This document shows positions 30,286 to 38,923 of a stretch of 64,000 bases of DNA, one piece after another. The position numbers and the translations under genes are program-made. The stretch comes from V1-33 sp039795165. Lineage in GTDB: Bacteria > Verrucomicrobiota > Verrucomicrobiia > Verrucomicrobiales > V1-33. Under the pieces are notes generated by a model. It worked only from the letters and a program-made list of their open reading frames with translations. It did not search any database and was not told the DNA's origin. The number at the start of each line of letters is the position of its first letter. Positions within the stretch are counted from its first letter, which is position 1. The stretch lies in NCBI GenBank assembly GCA_039795165.1, contig JBDKER010000005.1, positions 62,001-126,000 on the forward strand, in the 5' to 3' direction.

Positions 30286-32730
30286 TTACTTGGCGGCGGC
30301 CTGCTGGCGGAGTTGTTCGAGTCTGCTGAGAGGTTTCGCGGCGGGGGCGGCGGCCTCCGGGGCTGGGGCGGCGGCGGGAGCGGCGGCCACGGCGGCGGGA
30401 GGTGGAGCGGGAGGTGGGGGATCGATGCGCACGATGCCGCCCTGGCCGATGGTGTGGGGGATGGGGACGCCGTTTTCCGTGATGATGGCCTGGCAGAAGA
30501 GGTTCTGGTGTTTGCCGACTGGGCTGTCCGCGGCGGTGGTCACGGGGAAGCGGATTTCCTTGTCCGTGGCGGAGATTTCCAGTTCTGTGGTCGAGGTTTT
30601 GGCGGGGAGGCCGAAGACGGTGAGTTTGGCCTTTCCTTCCCATGGTTTGGCGACTTCGAGTTTGCAGAAGAGTTCGCCTTGTTTCCCCTGTTCGATGGAA
30701 GCCATTTCCATTTTCATGGTGAGGAAGGGCGGGGCCACGGTGATGGGGGTGAGGGAGGAAGACGTGTAGATGGGGCCGGTGCCGGCGTCGCTTTCGGCGC
30801 GGACGGCGATTTTCCATGTACTGGCGGCGGCGTCGCCGCTGCAGGTGAGCTGGTAATCGATTTCGTTCTGGCCTTCCGGGATGGCGACGGTGCCTGGGGC
30901 GCTGATGCCTGGAGGGTTCCAGAGCATGCGGACGGTGATGGGGGCCTTGAAGCCATCCTTGCGGGTGGCCTTCACTTTGAGATTCATGGTGCCGCTCTGG
31001 ACGATGGGCACGGTGGGGGGCACGAGGTCGATGGTGAAGGGGAGTTCCTCGACGACGGCGACTGGGAAGCGGCGCTGGGCCGAGACGACGTAGGGGGTGT
31101 TGTTCGGTTCGCCCTGAACGAATTCGATGTTATTGAGCCAGCGGCCCGTGATGGGAGGCGCTTTGGGGTCGGACAGTTTTGGCCGCATGTCGAGAAGGGC
31201 GGCGGCGAGCGGCGCGTCGGGTGCGGCGGAGAGGATCATGATGTGTTCCGCGAGGCCGTTGGGGATGCCGATGGCTTCGAGGGTGACGCCGGCGGGGAGG
31301 CTGGGGCAATCCCAGACGATGTCGCCGCCGACATTGATGCGGTCGGCGTGGACCTGGATGGCGTGGCGGCTGCCTCTGGGGATGGCGAAAGTGGTCCACT
31401 GCTGACTGTCGGTGCGGTCGTAGCGGGAGATGTAGGCCTGGAGGCCGGTTTCCGGTGGGGCGGCTTCGATGCGGTAGACGAAGTCGCTGCCGCCGCGGCT
31501 GAGGTGGTCGCGCACGCGGAGGTAGTATTCTCCGTCGGCGGGGACGACCCAGCCGGCGATGCGCGAGTCCGGGTTGGGGCCATTGTCATCGTTGCCGGTG
31601 ACGGCGGCTCCGTCTTTGTTGAAGATTTCGAGGACGGGGTCGAGGGGCGAGCGGATGGAGCGGGCGTAGACGACGAGGTCGAAGCGCTGGTCCTTGGTGG
31701 CGGTGAATTTGAACCAGTCTTCGTCGCCGGGTTTTTCGATGACGCCGTTGCAGGCGACGGGGAAGGCGGGCGGGGTGGTGCTGGCTTTTGCTTCCGCGAG
31801 GGAATTGTTGGGTTCGGCCTCGAGGACGTTATCGAGCGAGGTGATGCGGAATGGGTTGGAGGAGGGAGCCGAGAGGTTGCCGGCGGTTGCGAAGAGGGAG
31901 AGTTTTTCGCCGGGGGTATCGGGGACCTTGATGGTTTCCGTGAGGGGGCCGGCGGGGTCGCCGAGGTAGGTCACGGAGAGTTCCGAGCCTGCCTTGCCGC
32001 CGGCTGGGTAGGCGACGGTGGGTCTGGGGAAGGAACCGACGTGCATGCGGTACTGAGCGGCATCATTGCCGGCGTATGAGGAATCGCGCACTTCGATGAA
32101 GTAGGTTCCGTCTTCCGGGGCGATGATGCTGGCGTGCGGGTCCTGGATGGCGAGGGGGGAATCGTCGCAGGTGACCAGTTCGAATTTCTTGTCGTTGAGG
32201 ATGGCGACGTAGGGGTCCCAGAAGGCGGTGCCGAGGCGGATGCCTTCGACTTCGACGCTGATGCGGTCGCCCTTTTTGGCATCGATGCGGTAGTAATCGG
32301 TGTCTTCGTTGCGGGCGACGCCGGCAATGGTGACATTGGTGGTGATGGTCTGGGCTTCCTCGAAGAGCGTGTTGGGTTCCTTTTCCTCGATGGTGGGGAA
32401 TTGGCCGATGAAGAAGCTGCGGGCGTAGCTGATGCCGGATTTGGTGCGGACGCGGAAGACGTGTTCGCCGAGGGGGCAGGCTGGGTCGATGTGGAGTTTG
32501 ACCTTGAGGGTGGTGGGGTTTTCGATTTTGAAGTCGAGGACGCTGATCTGCGAGGGGTTGTATGAGACGATTTCCTCGGTGTCGGCGAGGCGGTTGCCGG
32601 AGAAGGTGGTTTCGATGTCCGTGCCGCGCTGGGCACCGCGAGGGGCGATGCCATTGAGCTCGGGGAGGGCAGCTGTGGCGGGCAGCGCGGTGGCGGCGAG
32701 GGCGGACAGCAGATGGACGGATCGCTTCAT
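30286..32730 (-). CDS. Secreted PPC-domain (pre-peptidase C-terminal) repeat protein
   Basis: The 814-residue product starts MKRSVHLLSALAATALPATA, a signal peptide, followed by an IPT/TIG-like domain (LPELNGIAPRGAQRGTDIETTFSG). At least two PPC-type domains carry the motif EPN(T/N)..EA....... and D.D(Y/W)(Y/F)..A.KG: KEPNTLFEEAQTI..EDTDYYRIDAKKGD and EAEPNNSLAEAKA..GDEDWFKF. The C-terminus is Ala/Pro rich. This type is regularly encoded next to DUF1549/DUF1553 cytochromes in Planctomycetota and Verrucomicrobiota, as here. The open frame continues far upstream across tyrS, but that part has no coding features. A structural or substrate-binding role is inferred. Confidence 0.85.
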   Translation of the reverse strand: MKRSVHLLSALAATALPATAALPELNGIAPRGAQRGTDIETTFSGNRLADTEEIVSYNPSQISVLDFKIENPTTLKVKLHIDPACPLGEHVFRVRTKSGISYARSFFIGQFPTIEEKEPNTLFEEAQTITTNVTIAGVARNEDTDYYRIDAKKGDRISVEVEGIRLGTAFWDPYVAILNDKKFELVTCDDSPLAIQDPHASIIAPEDGTYFIEVRDSSYAGNDAAQYRMHVGSFPRPTVAYPAGGKAGSELSVTYLGDPAGPLTETIKVPDTPGEKLSLFATAGNLSAPSSNPFRITSLDNVLEAEPNNSLAEAKASTTPPAFPVACNGVIEKPGDEDWFKFTATKDQRFDLVVYARSIRSPLDPVLEIFNKDGAAVTGNDDNGPNPDSRIAGWVVPADGEYYLRVRDHLSRGGSDFVYRIEAAPPETGLQAYISRYDRTDSQQWTTFAIPRGSRHAIQVHADRINVGGDIVWDCPSLPAGVTLEAIGIPNGLAEHIMILSAAPDAPLAAALLDMRPKLSDPKAPPITGRWLNNIEFVQGEPNNTPYVVSAQRRFPVAVVEELPFTIDLVPPTVPIVQSGTMNLKVKATRKDGFKAPITVRMLWNPPGISAPGTVAIPEGQNEIDYQLTCSGDAAASTWKIAVRAESDAGTGPIYTSSSLTPITVAPPFLTMKMEMASIEQGKQGELFCKLEVAKPWEGKAKLTVFGLPAKTSTTELEISATDKEIRFPVTTAADSPVGKHQNLFCQAIITENGVPIPHTIGQGGIVRIDPPPPAPPPAAVAAAPAAAPAPEAAAPAAKPLSRLEQLRQQAAAK

Positions 32731-32890
32731 GTGGGCAGATGGTACGCTGAAATGGCTGGAGCAATATACGCGCCGTCCGGCGGATTTGCGAACCGTGAAC
32801 GAGGACTTTTTTGGTCCGCCATGGAAAGGAACAGCTGCCTCGGTGAGGGAAGCGGCTGCTGGAGGGGCCTGGGAGTACTGCCGGTGCGGG

Positions 32891-34189
32891 TCAGGAGACC
32901 GAGAGGATGGCCCATGCGCGTTTTCCCTTGCGGAGGAGGACGGCGCGCTGGTGGAGGAGGTCGGCTGTGGTGAGGGATCGTGAGGATTCCGTGCAGCGGG
33001 AGCCATTGAGGTAGATGCCGCCGGCTTCGATGTCCTTGCGGGCCTGGCCTTTGCTGGGGCAGAGGCCTGTGGAGACGAGGGCATCGGTGAGGGGGATGCC
33101 ATCGCTGAGGGAAGCTGGGCTGGTGGAGGCGTTGGGAATTTCTGCGGAGAGGACGTCGAGGGTGCCGTCGGTGATGCCGTCGATGGGGGCGCCGAAGAGG
33201 ATTTCGGTGGCGCGGATGGCGTCGAGGCAGGCCGATTCGCCGTGGATGAGGGAAGTGACTTCGCGGGCGAGGGCGCGGTGGGCGGCGCGGGCACCCGGGT
33301 TGGCGGAGTGTTCCTGTTCGAGGGCTTCGATTTCCGGGCGGCTGAGGAAAGTGAAGAACTTGAGGTAGCGGACGACATCGCGGTCATCCGTCTGGATCCA
33401 GAACTGGTAGAATCGGTAGGGGCTGGTGCGGCGCGGGTCGAGCCAGACGGTGCCACCTTCTGTTTTTCCGAATTTGGTGCCGTCTGCTTTGGTGATGAGC
33501 GGGAGGGTGAGGCCCCATGCGCGGCGGTCGAGTTTCTTGCGGGTGAGGTCCATGCCCGCGGTGATGTTGCCCCATTGGTCGCTGCCGCCGATCTGGAGTT
33601 CGCAGCCGTGGACGCGGGCGAGGTGGTAGAAATCGTAGGCCTGGAGGAGCATGTAGCTGAACTCCGTGTAGCTGATGCCGACGTCGCGGTCCTCCATGCG
33701 GGCGCGGACGGATTCCTTGGCGACCATCTGATTGACGGTGAAGTGCTTGCCGACGTCGCGGAGGAAGTCGAGGAAGCTGACGGGGCTGAGCCAGTCGGCA
33801 TTGTCGACGAGTCTGGCGGGATTGGCTGGGGCGTCGAAGTCGAGGAAGCGGGCCAGTTGGGGTCGGATGGCGGCGACATTGGCGGCGATCTGTTCCTTGG
33901 AGAGGAGCTGGCGTTCCTGGGATTTGCCGCTGGGGTCGCCGATGCTGCCGGTGGCTCCGCCGGCGACGGCGATGGGGTGGTGACCGGCGAGCTGGAAGCG
34001 GCGCAGGGCGATGAGGGGAACGAGGCTGCCGGCGTGGAGGCTATCGGCGGTGGGATCGAAGCCGCAGTAGAGGGTGATGGGGCCGTCGGCGAGGCGCTGG
34101 GGGAGACCGCGGGAGGAGTCGCCGGATTCGGTGCGGCCGGTGTAGTCGTCGATGAGGCCGCGCCACTGAAGTTCTGCGAAGATGTCCAT
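32891..34189 (-). CDS. tyrS: Tyrosyl-tRNA synthetase
   Basis: The 432-residue protein carries the class I signature region CGFDPTADSLHAGSLVPL, the tyrosine pocket YSYMLLQAYDF-type segment (EFSYMLLQAYDFYHLA), QIGGSDQWGNI, and the KMSKS-equivalent KFGKTEGGTVW. A C-terminal S4 RNA-binding domain follows (SKGQARKDIEAGGIYLNG). It charges tRNA-Tyr in the cytoplasm. Length is normal for bacterial TyrRS. The HIGH-type motif reads HAGS, so the second His is Ser. ATG 34189 starts MDIFAELQWRGL; upstream codons lack similarity. No T-box leader is evident in the short divergent gap to 34308. Confidence 0.97.
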   Translation of the reverse strand: MDIFAELQWRGLIDDYTGRTESGDSSRGLPQRLADGPITLYCGFDPTADSLHAGSLVPLIALRRFQLAGHHPIAVAGGATGSIGDPSGKSQERQLLSKEQIAANVAAIRPQLARFLDFDAPANPARLVDNADWLSPVSFLDFLRDVGKHFTVNQMVAKESVRARMEDRDVGISYTEFSYMLLQAYDFYHLARVHGCELQIGGSDQWGNITAGMDLTRKKLDRRAWGLTLPLITKADGTKFGKTEGGTVWLDPRRTSPYRFYQFWIQTDDRDVVRYLKFFTFLSRPEIEALEQEHSANPGARAAHRALAREVTSLIHGESACLDAIRATEILFGAPIDGITDGTLDVLSAEIPNASTSPASLSDGIPLTDALVSTGLCPSKGQARKDIEAGGIYLNGSRCTESSRSLTTADLLHQRAVLLRKGKRAWAILSVS

Positions 34190-34307
34190 GGGAAGAAGAG
34201 CGATGGGGGGACGGGGTAGCCTGTGGGGTAGGCTGGTGCAAGCTGCCTTGTGGGGTGGGGTGAATTCACGTTGGACAGGCAGATGGGGCTGACCACAGGT
34301 AGGCGGC

Positions 34308-35339
34308 ATGAAGGCCCTTACGCTTATTGGCAGCAGTCAGTTCACATTCGGAGATGCACCGGAACCGCCGATGGCGGAGGACGAAGTGCTGGTGCGGGTG
34401 GTGGCCTGCGGGATTTGTGGAAGCGATGTGCATGGGATGGATGGGAGCACGGGGCGGCGGATTCCGCCGGTGATCATGGGGCATGAGGCGGCCGGGGTGG
34501 TGGTGCGGGCGGGAGCGAAGGCAGGGGCGTGGGAGCCTGGCGAGCGGGTGACCTTTGACAGCACGCTGTACTGCGGGGCCTGCGAATACTGTGCGGATGG
34601 TCAGGTCAATCTGTGCCGGAACCGCCGGATTCTGGGGGTTTCCTGTGCGGATTACCGGCAGCACGGGGCCTTTGCGGAATATGTGAGTGTGCCGGGGCGG
34701 GTGGTTTGCCGTTTGCCTGAGAAAGTGAGTTTCGAGCAGGCGGTTTTCGTGGAACCGGCGGCGGTGGCGCTGCATGCGGTGCGGCGGGCGCAGGCTGGTC
34801 CGGGTCAGAGCGGGCTGGTGGTGGGGGCAGGGATCATCGGGCTGCTGACGATTCAGGCTTTGAAGGCGGCGGGCTGTGCGAAGGTTTATGCGAGTGATCT
34901 GAGCGAGCAGCGGCTGGCGGTGGCGCGGGAACTGGGGGCTGACGAAGTATTTCCTGCGAAGGCGGGAGGATTGCGCGAGGCCATGCTGGAGCGGACGGGA
35001 GGGGAAGGGGTTGATGTGGTCATGGAATGCGTGGGCATTGCGGCGACCGTGCAGAGTGCCATCGACTGTGTGCGGAAGGGAGGATCCGTTGGGTTGGTGG
35101 GCAATCTCGCCCAGCGCATCGAGTTTCCCCTGCAGGCCGTGGTGACGAGGGAACTTTCATTGTTTGGGTCGTGTGCGAGTGCCGGGGAATATCCGGCGGC
35201 CCTTGCGGCGATTGCGGATGGGAGGATCCGGGTCGAGCCGCTCACCAGTGCGGTGCGGCCACTTGAGGAAGGCGCGGAATGGTTTCACCGGCTGCATGCG
35301 GCCAGGGAAGATCTCATCAAGGTGATTCTGCGGCCCTGA
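34308..35339 (+). CDS. Zinc-dependent medium-chain alcohol/polyol dehydrogenase
   Basis: The 343-residue MDR protein has the catalytic zinc ligands Cys37, His59 and Glu60 (CGICGSDVHG; MGHEAAG). The structural zinc lobe C89-x2-C92-x2-C95-x7-C103 is present (YCGACEYCADGQVNLC). An NAD-binding Rossmann loop follows (GLVVGAGIIGLLTIQALKAAG). It resembles sorbitol, threonine and galactitol-phosphate dehydrogenases; substrate cannot be told from sequence. It is divergent from tyrS. Confidence 0.9.
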   Translation: MKALTLIGSSQFTFGDAPEPPMAEDEVLVRVVACGICGSDVHGMDGSTGRRIPPVIMGHEAAGVVVRAGAKAGAWEPGERVTFDSTLYCGACEYCADGQVNLCRNRRILGVSCADYRQHGAFAEYVSVPGRVVCRLPEKVSFEQAVFVEPAAVALHAVRRAQAGPGQSGLVVGAGIIGLLTIQALKAAGCAKVYASDLSEQRLAVARELGADEVFPAKAGGLREAMLERTGGEGVDVVMECVGIAATVQSAIDCVRKGGSVGLVGNLAQRIEFPLQAVVTRELSLFGSCASAGEYPAALAAIADGRIRVEPLTSAVRPLEEGAEWFHRLHAAREDLIKVILRP

Positions 35340-35346
35340 AAGAGTC

Positions 35347-35380
35347 AGCCCGGCTGACCTGTGGCTGGGCCGGCCGGGCT
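35347..35380. terminator. GC hairpin between convergent genes, possible terminator
   Basis: AGCCCGGCT pairs with GCCGGGCT across an 18-base loop just after the dehydrogenase stop and before the 3' end of the macro-domain gene. It has no T run, so termination is only possible. Confidence 0.35.
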
Positions 35381-35446
35381 GGGGGCATCATCTGTGCGGG
35401 AGCGGCCATGCGGTTGGCCGATCCGGCAGATTCATGACGAACAAAG

Positions 35447-35950
35447 TCAGACGCGGTGAGCGGTGATGGGTTCGTCGGCCTTCTGACCGGCGACGTAGTT
35501 GGTGTAGACGACGACAGGGATGCTGAGGGAGCCGAGGTGGTGATCGATGAGGGGTTCGACGGCAGTCCAGTCGAGTCCGCCGACGCCGGTGGCGAGTCTG
35601 GGGAGGGCGATGCTGGTGAACTGTTCCTTTTCTGCGAGTTTGTGGAGGGCGCGGAGGGCGTGGTTGACGTTTTCGGTGCTGGCCTTGCCGGGGTGGCCGC
35701 CGGCTTGGCTGGCGGGTTCCTGGGTGAAGAGGTTGACGATGCGGAGGCCGCCGGTGCCGCCCCACGTCCAGAGGCTGCCGGTTTCCGGGTGCTGCTGATG
35801 GAAGAAGTGGCGGAAGTCCTTGTAGAGGGCGGGCCATTGTTCGCGGAGGGCGAGGGCGAGTCCGGAATGGAAATCGTCATTGGGGGCCACGCCGTGGGCG
35901 ATGACCTGGGCATTGGTGAGGAGGATATCGCCGGAGACTTTATGGATCAT
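35447..35950 (-). CDS. Macro domain protein (ADP-ribose binding)
   Basis: The 167-residue protein starts MIHKVSGDILLTNAQVIAHGVA, the typical first strand and loop of macro domains. It contains TSIALPRLATGVGGLDW, the phosphate-binding loop, and IPVVVYTNYV as the last strand. Members bind ADP-ribose or remove it from proteins or nucleic acids. It is a single-domain cytoplasmic protein. It is convergent with the dehydrogenase and divergent from the CoA-transferase gene. The exact activity cannot be assigned. Confidence 0.85.
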   Translation of the reverse strand: MIHKVSGDILLTNAQVIAHGVAPNDDFHSGLALALREQWPALYKDFRHFFHQQHPETGSLWTWGGTGGLRIVNLFTQEPASQAGGHPGKASTENVNHALRALHKLAEKEQFTSIALPRLATGVGGLDWTAVEPLIDHHLGSLSIPVVVYTNYVAGQKADEPITAHRV

Positions 35951-36119
35951 GGGGAGGGATGGTTACTGAGTATTCTGCGAGGGGAGGATTCCCCTGTGCC
36001 GGCAGGATCGGGTGACGAAGCGGAGGGGGCTACGCATTGGTTCCGATATCCTGCGCGGAACCTGGCGGGCGGGAGATGAGGCTTTGACGGGTGGGAAGGG
36101 ATGAGGTTCTGGTGGGTCC

Positions 36120-37442
36120 ATGAAGCAGGATTCGGCAGGCTATGGGTGTTCGTGGGAAGACCGGGCGGTGAGCCCGGAGGAAGCGGTGCGGGCGATTGGG
36201 AATGGGATGAAGGTCTTTCTTCATGGCGCGGCGGCCACGCCTCTGCCGCTGCTGGAGGCCCTCTGTGAGCGGACCGATCTGGAGGGAGTGGAACTCTATC
36301 ATCTGCACACGAATGGACCGGCACCGCATGTGGAGGCCGCCATGGAAGGCCGGGTGCGGTCGGTTTCCTTCTTTGCGGGGGCGAATGTGCGTGAGGCCAT
36401 TGCGGCGGGTCGGGCTGATTTCATTCCTGTCTTTCTGTCTGACATTCCCGGGTTGTTCCGGGGCGGCGAGATTCCGCTGGATGCGGCGTTGGTGCAGGTA
36501 TCGCCGCCGGATGGGCATGGCATGTGTTCGCTGGGGACCTCGGTGGATGCGGCGCGGGCGGCGGTGGACACGGCGCGGGTGATTCTTGCGGAGATCAATC
36601 GGCAGATGCCGCGGACGCATGGGGCCACGACCCTGCCGCTGGAGAAGATCACGGCATTCATCCGGAGCGACCGCCCGCTGCAGGAAGCGCCGGTCGAGCC
36701 CGAGACGGCGGCGGCGGCTGCGATTGGCGAGCAGGTGGCGTCGCTCGTGGAGGATGGGGCGACGATTCAGGCGGGGATCGGGGTGATTCCCAATGCGGTG
36801 ATGGCGCGGCTGGGGAACAAGGTGGGGCTGGGGGTGCACACGGAAATGTTTTCCGATGGCCTGCTGCCGCTTCTGGAGGGCGGAGTGGTGACTAATCAGC
36901 ACAAGTTCATTCATCCGGGGCGGACCATCACGAGTTTCGTGAGTGGGACGCGGCGGTTGTTTGATTATGTCGATGACAATCCGCTGGTGGAATTTCATCC
37001 CTGCGACCGGACCAACGATGTGAATCTGTTGCGGAAGCTCGACCGATTGGTCGCGGTGAACAGTGCCCTGCAGATTGATCTGAGTGGTCAGGTGTGTGCG
37101 GATTCGATTGGGCCGCGGATTTATTCCGGGATTGGCGGGCAGATGGATTTTCTGCGCGGGGCGGCGTTATCGAGGGGAGGGAAGGCAGTGCTGGCGCTGC
37201 CGTCGACTGCGCGTGGCGGAACCGTGTCGCGGATTGTGCCCATGCTGACGCTTGGGGCCGGGGTGGTGACGTCGCGTGGTCATGTCCACTGGGTGGTGAC
37301 CGAGCATGGCATGGTGAACCTGCATGGGAAGAGCCTGCGGCAGCGGGCCGACGCCCTCATCGGGATTGCGCATCCGGATTTCCGCGGGGAACTGCGGCGG
37401 GCCGTGGCGCGCGGCTCTCAGTCCGCTGGTTTGCGCAGCTGA
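36120..37442 (+). CDS. Acetyl-CoA hydrolase/transferase family CoA-transferase (4-hydroxybutyrate type)
   Basis: The 440-residue protein shows the family motifs VFLHGAAATPLPLLEAL near the start, DAALVQVSPPDGHGMCSLGTSVD, IQAGIGVIPNAVMA and VGLGVHTEMFSDGLLPL (the last with a candidate catalytic Glu). RGGTVSRIVPML and VVTEHGMVNLHGKSLRQRA lie near the end. It moves CoA between acyl-CoA and a carboxylate, for example acetyl-CoA and 4-hydroxybutyrate or butyrate. Length agrees with the class. Its last 25 bases overlap the 3' end of the convergent cytochrome gene. Confidence 0.93.
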   Translation: MKQDSAGYGCSWEDRAVSPEEAVRAIGNGMKVFLHGAAATPLPLLEALCERTDLEGVELYHLHTNGPAPHVEAAMEGRVRSVSFFAGANVREAIAAGRADFIPVFLSDIPGLFRGGEIPLDAALVQVSPPDGHGMCSLGTSVDAARAAVDTARVILAEINRQMPRTHGATTLPLEKITAFIRSDRPLQEAPVEPETAAAAAIGEQVASLVEDGATIQAGIGVIPNAVMARLGNKVGLGVHTEMFSDGLLPLLEGGVVTNQHKFIHPGRTITSFVSGTRRLFDYVDDNPLVEFHPCDRTNDVNLLRKLDRLVAVNSALQIDLSGQVCADSIGPRIYSGIGGQMDFLRGAALSRGGKAVLALPSTARGGTVSRIVPMLTLGAGVVTSRGHVHWVVTEHGMVNLHGKSLRQRADALIGIAHPDFRGELRRAVARGSQSAGLRS

Positions 37443-37894
37443 CCGGATGGGCCGCTGGGCCACTGGGCACCTTCGGCGATCCATTTCGTGAGGATGCGGC
37501 GTTCGTCGGTGGTGAGACGGTTACCGACCGGGGGCATGGCTTTGACGGGTGCGTGGACGGCGCTGAGGTTGCGGATGAGGAAGCTTTCGGCGGGTTTGCC
37601 CGGGACGATGCGTGGGCCGTAGGGACCGGAGGCGAAGGCGGTCTGCGGTGATGAAAGGTTGAGGAAGGCCGGCATTTCGCGGCCGTCGTGGCACGGCAGG
37701 CAGTTCGCTTCGAGGATTGGTTTGACGTGATTCCCGAACGAAACCGGTCCTGTCAGGGCGCTGCGGAGGGCGTTCTCGCTGAGGACCGTGGGACCGACCG
37801 GAGACGTTTCCGATTCATCCGGGCTGGCGGCATGGCGGCAGGACGGCAGAGTGGCCGCGGCGGCGAGGCAGAGAGAAATGAGGAAGGGGCGCAT
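37418..37894 (-). CDS. Small lipoprotein c-type cytochrome (PSC1-like)
   Basis: The 158-residue product has a lipoprotein-type signal (LCLAAAATLPSC). One heme motif CLPCH lies in HVKPILEANCLPCHDGREMP. The distal ligand region KAMPPVGNRLTTDERRILTKWIAEGAQWP carries the Met-Pro-Pro used in these domains. It matches the N-terminal cytochrome domain of the DUF1549 protein at 27469-30258, but here stands alone. It is likely an envelope electron carrier. The 3' end overlaps the convergent CoA-transferase gene by 25 bases. Confidence 0.85.
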   Translation of the reverse strand: MRPFLISLCLAAAATLPSCRHAASPDESETSPVGPTVLSENALRSALTGPVSFGNHVKPILEANCLPCHDGREMPAFLNLSSPQTAFASGPYGPRIVPGKPAESFLIRNLSAVHAPVKAMPPVGNRLTTDERRILTKWIAEGAQWPSGPSGQLRKPAD

Positions 37895-38005
37895 GGAGGT
37901 GAATCGGGAACGGAATTCCGGCAGCTTTCCGTTTCCCTATAGCATGGGACGCGGTCTGGGCCAGCAGGGAAACAGGTGGCGGGGATCGGACAGAGCGGGG
38001 AAAAG

Positions 38006-38046
38006 AAAACAGGCGACCGGCCGGGTGAGGGCGGGTCGCCTGTTTT
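38006..38046 (-). terminator. Terminator downstream of rplU-rpmA (possibly bidirectional)
   Basis: AAAACAGGCGACC and GGTCGCCTGTTTT form a perfect 13-bp stem around a 15-base loop, flanked by A and T runs. It sits 40 bases after the rpmA stop on the minus strand. Confidence 0.9.
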
Positions 38047-38085
38047 GAGATTATGCCAGCTGGGCCGGAGGGCTGTGCGCGGGAA

Positions 38086-38340
38086 TCAGGCCGAGAGGAC
38101 TTCGTCGACGTTCACGCGGCGGCCTTCGCGGTCGAAGCGGACGGTTCCGTCCGTGACAGCGAAGATGGTGTAGTCCTTGCCGAGGCCGACGCCTTTGCCG
38201 GGAACCCATTTGGTGCCGCGCTGGCGGATGATGATGTTGCCGGCGATGACTTGCTGACCGCCGAATTTCTTGACGCCGAGGCGCTTGCTGCGGCTGTCGC
38301 GACCGTTCTTGACGGAACCTTGACCTTTCTTGTGAGCCAT
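38086..38340 (-). CDS. rpmA: 50S ribosomal protein L27
   Basis: The 84-residue protein begins MAHKKGQGSVKNGRDSRSKRLGVKKFGG and has IIRQRGTKWVPGKGVGLGKDYTIFA, which is diagnostic of L27. It is not preceded by the cleaved N-terminal extension seen in Firmicutes. L27 sits at the peptidyl-transferase centre of the large subunit. It follows rplU by 48 bases in the usual order; obgE does not follow. Confidence 0.98.
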   Translation of the reverse strand: MAHKKGQGSVKNGRDSRSKRLGVKKFGGQQVIAGNIIIRQRGTKWVPGKGVGLGKDYTIFAVTDGTVRFDREGRRVNVDEVLSA

Positions 38341-38388
38341 ATCAGTGAGGAGTCTGGAGGTGGAGGGAGGGCCTGGGGAACCAGAGGA

Positions 38389-38703
38389 TCAGGCCGAGAT
38401 GGATTCGATGCGGACGCGGGTGAGGGCGCGGCGGTGGCCCTTCGTGCGGTGGTAGCCTTTGCGGCGCTTGTATTTGAAGTTGGTGACTTTATCCGCGCGG
38501 AACTGATCGACCACGGTGGCCTTGACGGACGCTCCGTTGATGTTCGGGTCGCCGATGCGCATGTCGCTGTCGTTTCCGTAGAAGAGGACTTCGTCGAGGC
38601 TGACGGTGGTGCCGACGGGGGCGTCGAGTTTTTCGACGTCGATCTGATCGCCTGCGGAAACGCGGTATTGTTTACCGCCGGTCTTGATGATTGCGAAAGC
38701 CAT
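38389..38703 (-). CDS. rplU: 50S ribosomal protein L21
   Basis: The 104-residue protein starts MAFAIIKTGGKQYRVSAGD, which matches L21. It ends with KVTNFKYKRRKGYHRTKGHRRALTRVRIESI, the basic rRNA-binding tail. It is first in the rplU-rpmA operon. The 220-bp gap to the divergent amidase-fold gene (38704-38923) probably carries both promoters. ATG 38703 is the usual L21 start; the open frame goes on upstream without similarity. Confidence 0.98.
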   Translation of the reverse strand: MAFAIIKTGGKQYRVSAGDQIDVEKLDAPVGTTVSLDEVLFYGNDSDMRIGDPNINGASVKATVVDQFRADKVTNFKYKRRKGYHRTKGHRRALTRVRIESISA

Positions 38704-38923
38704 AAGCCTGTCTGTGGGATGAAAATGGGGCCGCGCCGGAACGATTGCGGCGCGAAGGGCAACGTCCTTCACACAGCGCGGCGTGGCCCGCAAGTGGATT
38801 TTGCCGCGTGGGCATTCTTCGTGTTCCCGGGAAGATTACGGGGTGGCGAGCCCGGGCATTTCCGGCTTTCGGAATGGGCAGAGGTGATTTCTGCTGGGGG
38901 AGTTCCCTGCGAATATCCGACTG

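Noticed and set aside
29989..32079. Long open frame (about 700 codons) antisense to the PPC-domain gene
   Set aside because: Same composition bias from codon periodicity; the opposite strand encodes recognisable domains.
32731..34296. Upstream extension of the PPC-protein reading frame to about 1336 codons
   Set aside because: It lies over tyrS in another frame, is Ser/Pro/Ala rich without domains, and the signal peptide at 32730 marks the real start.
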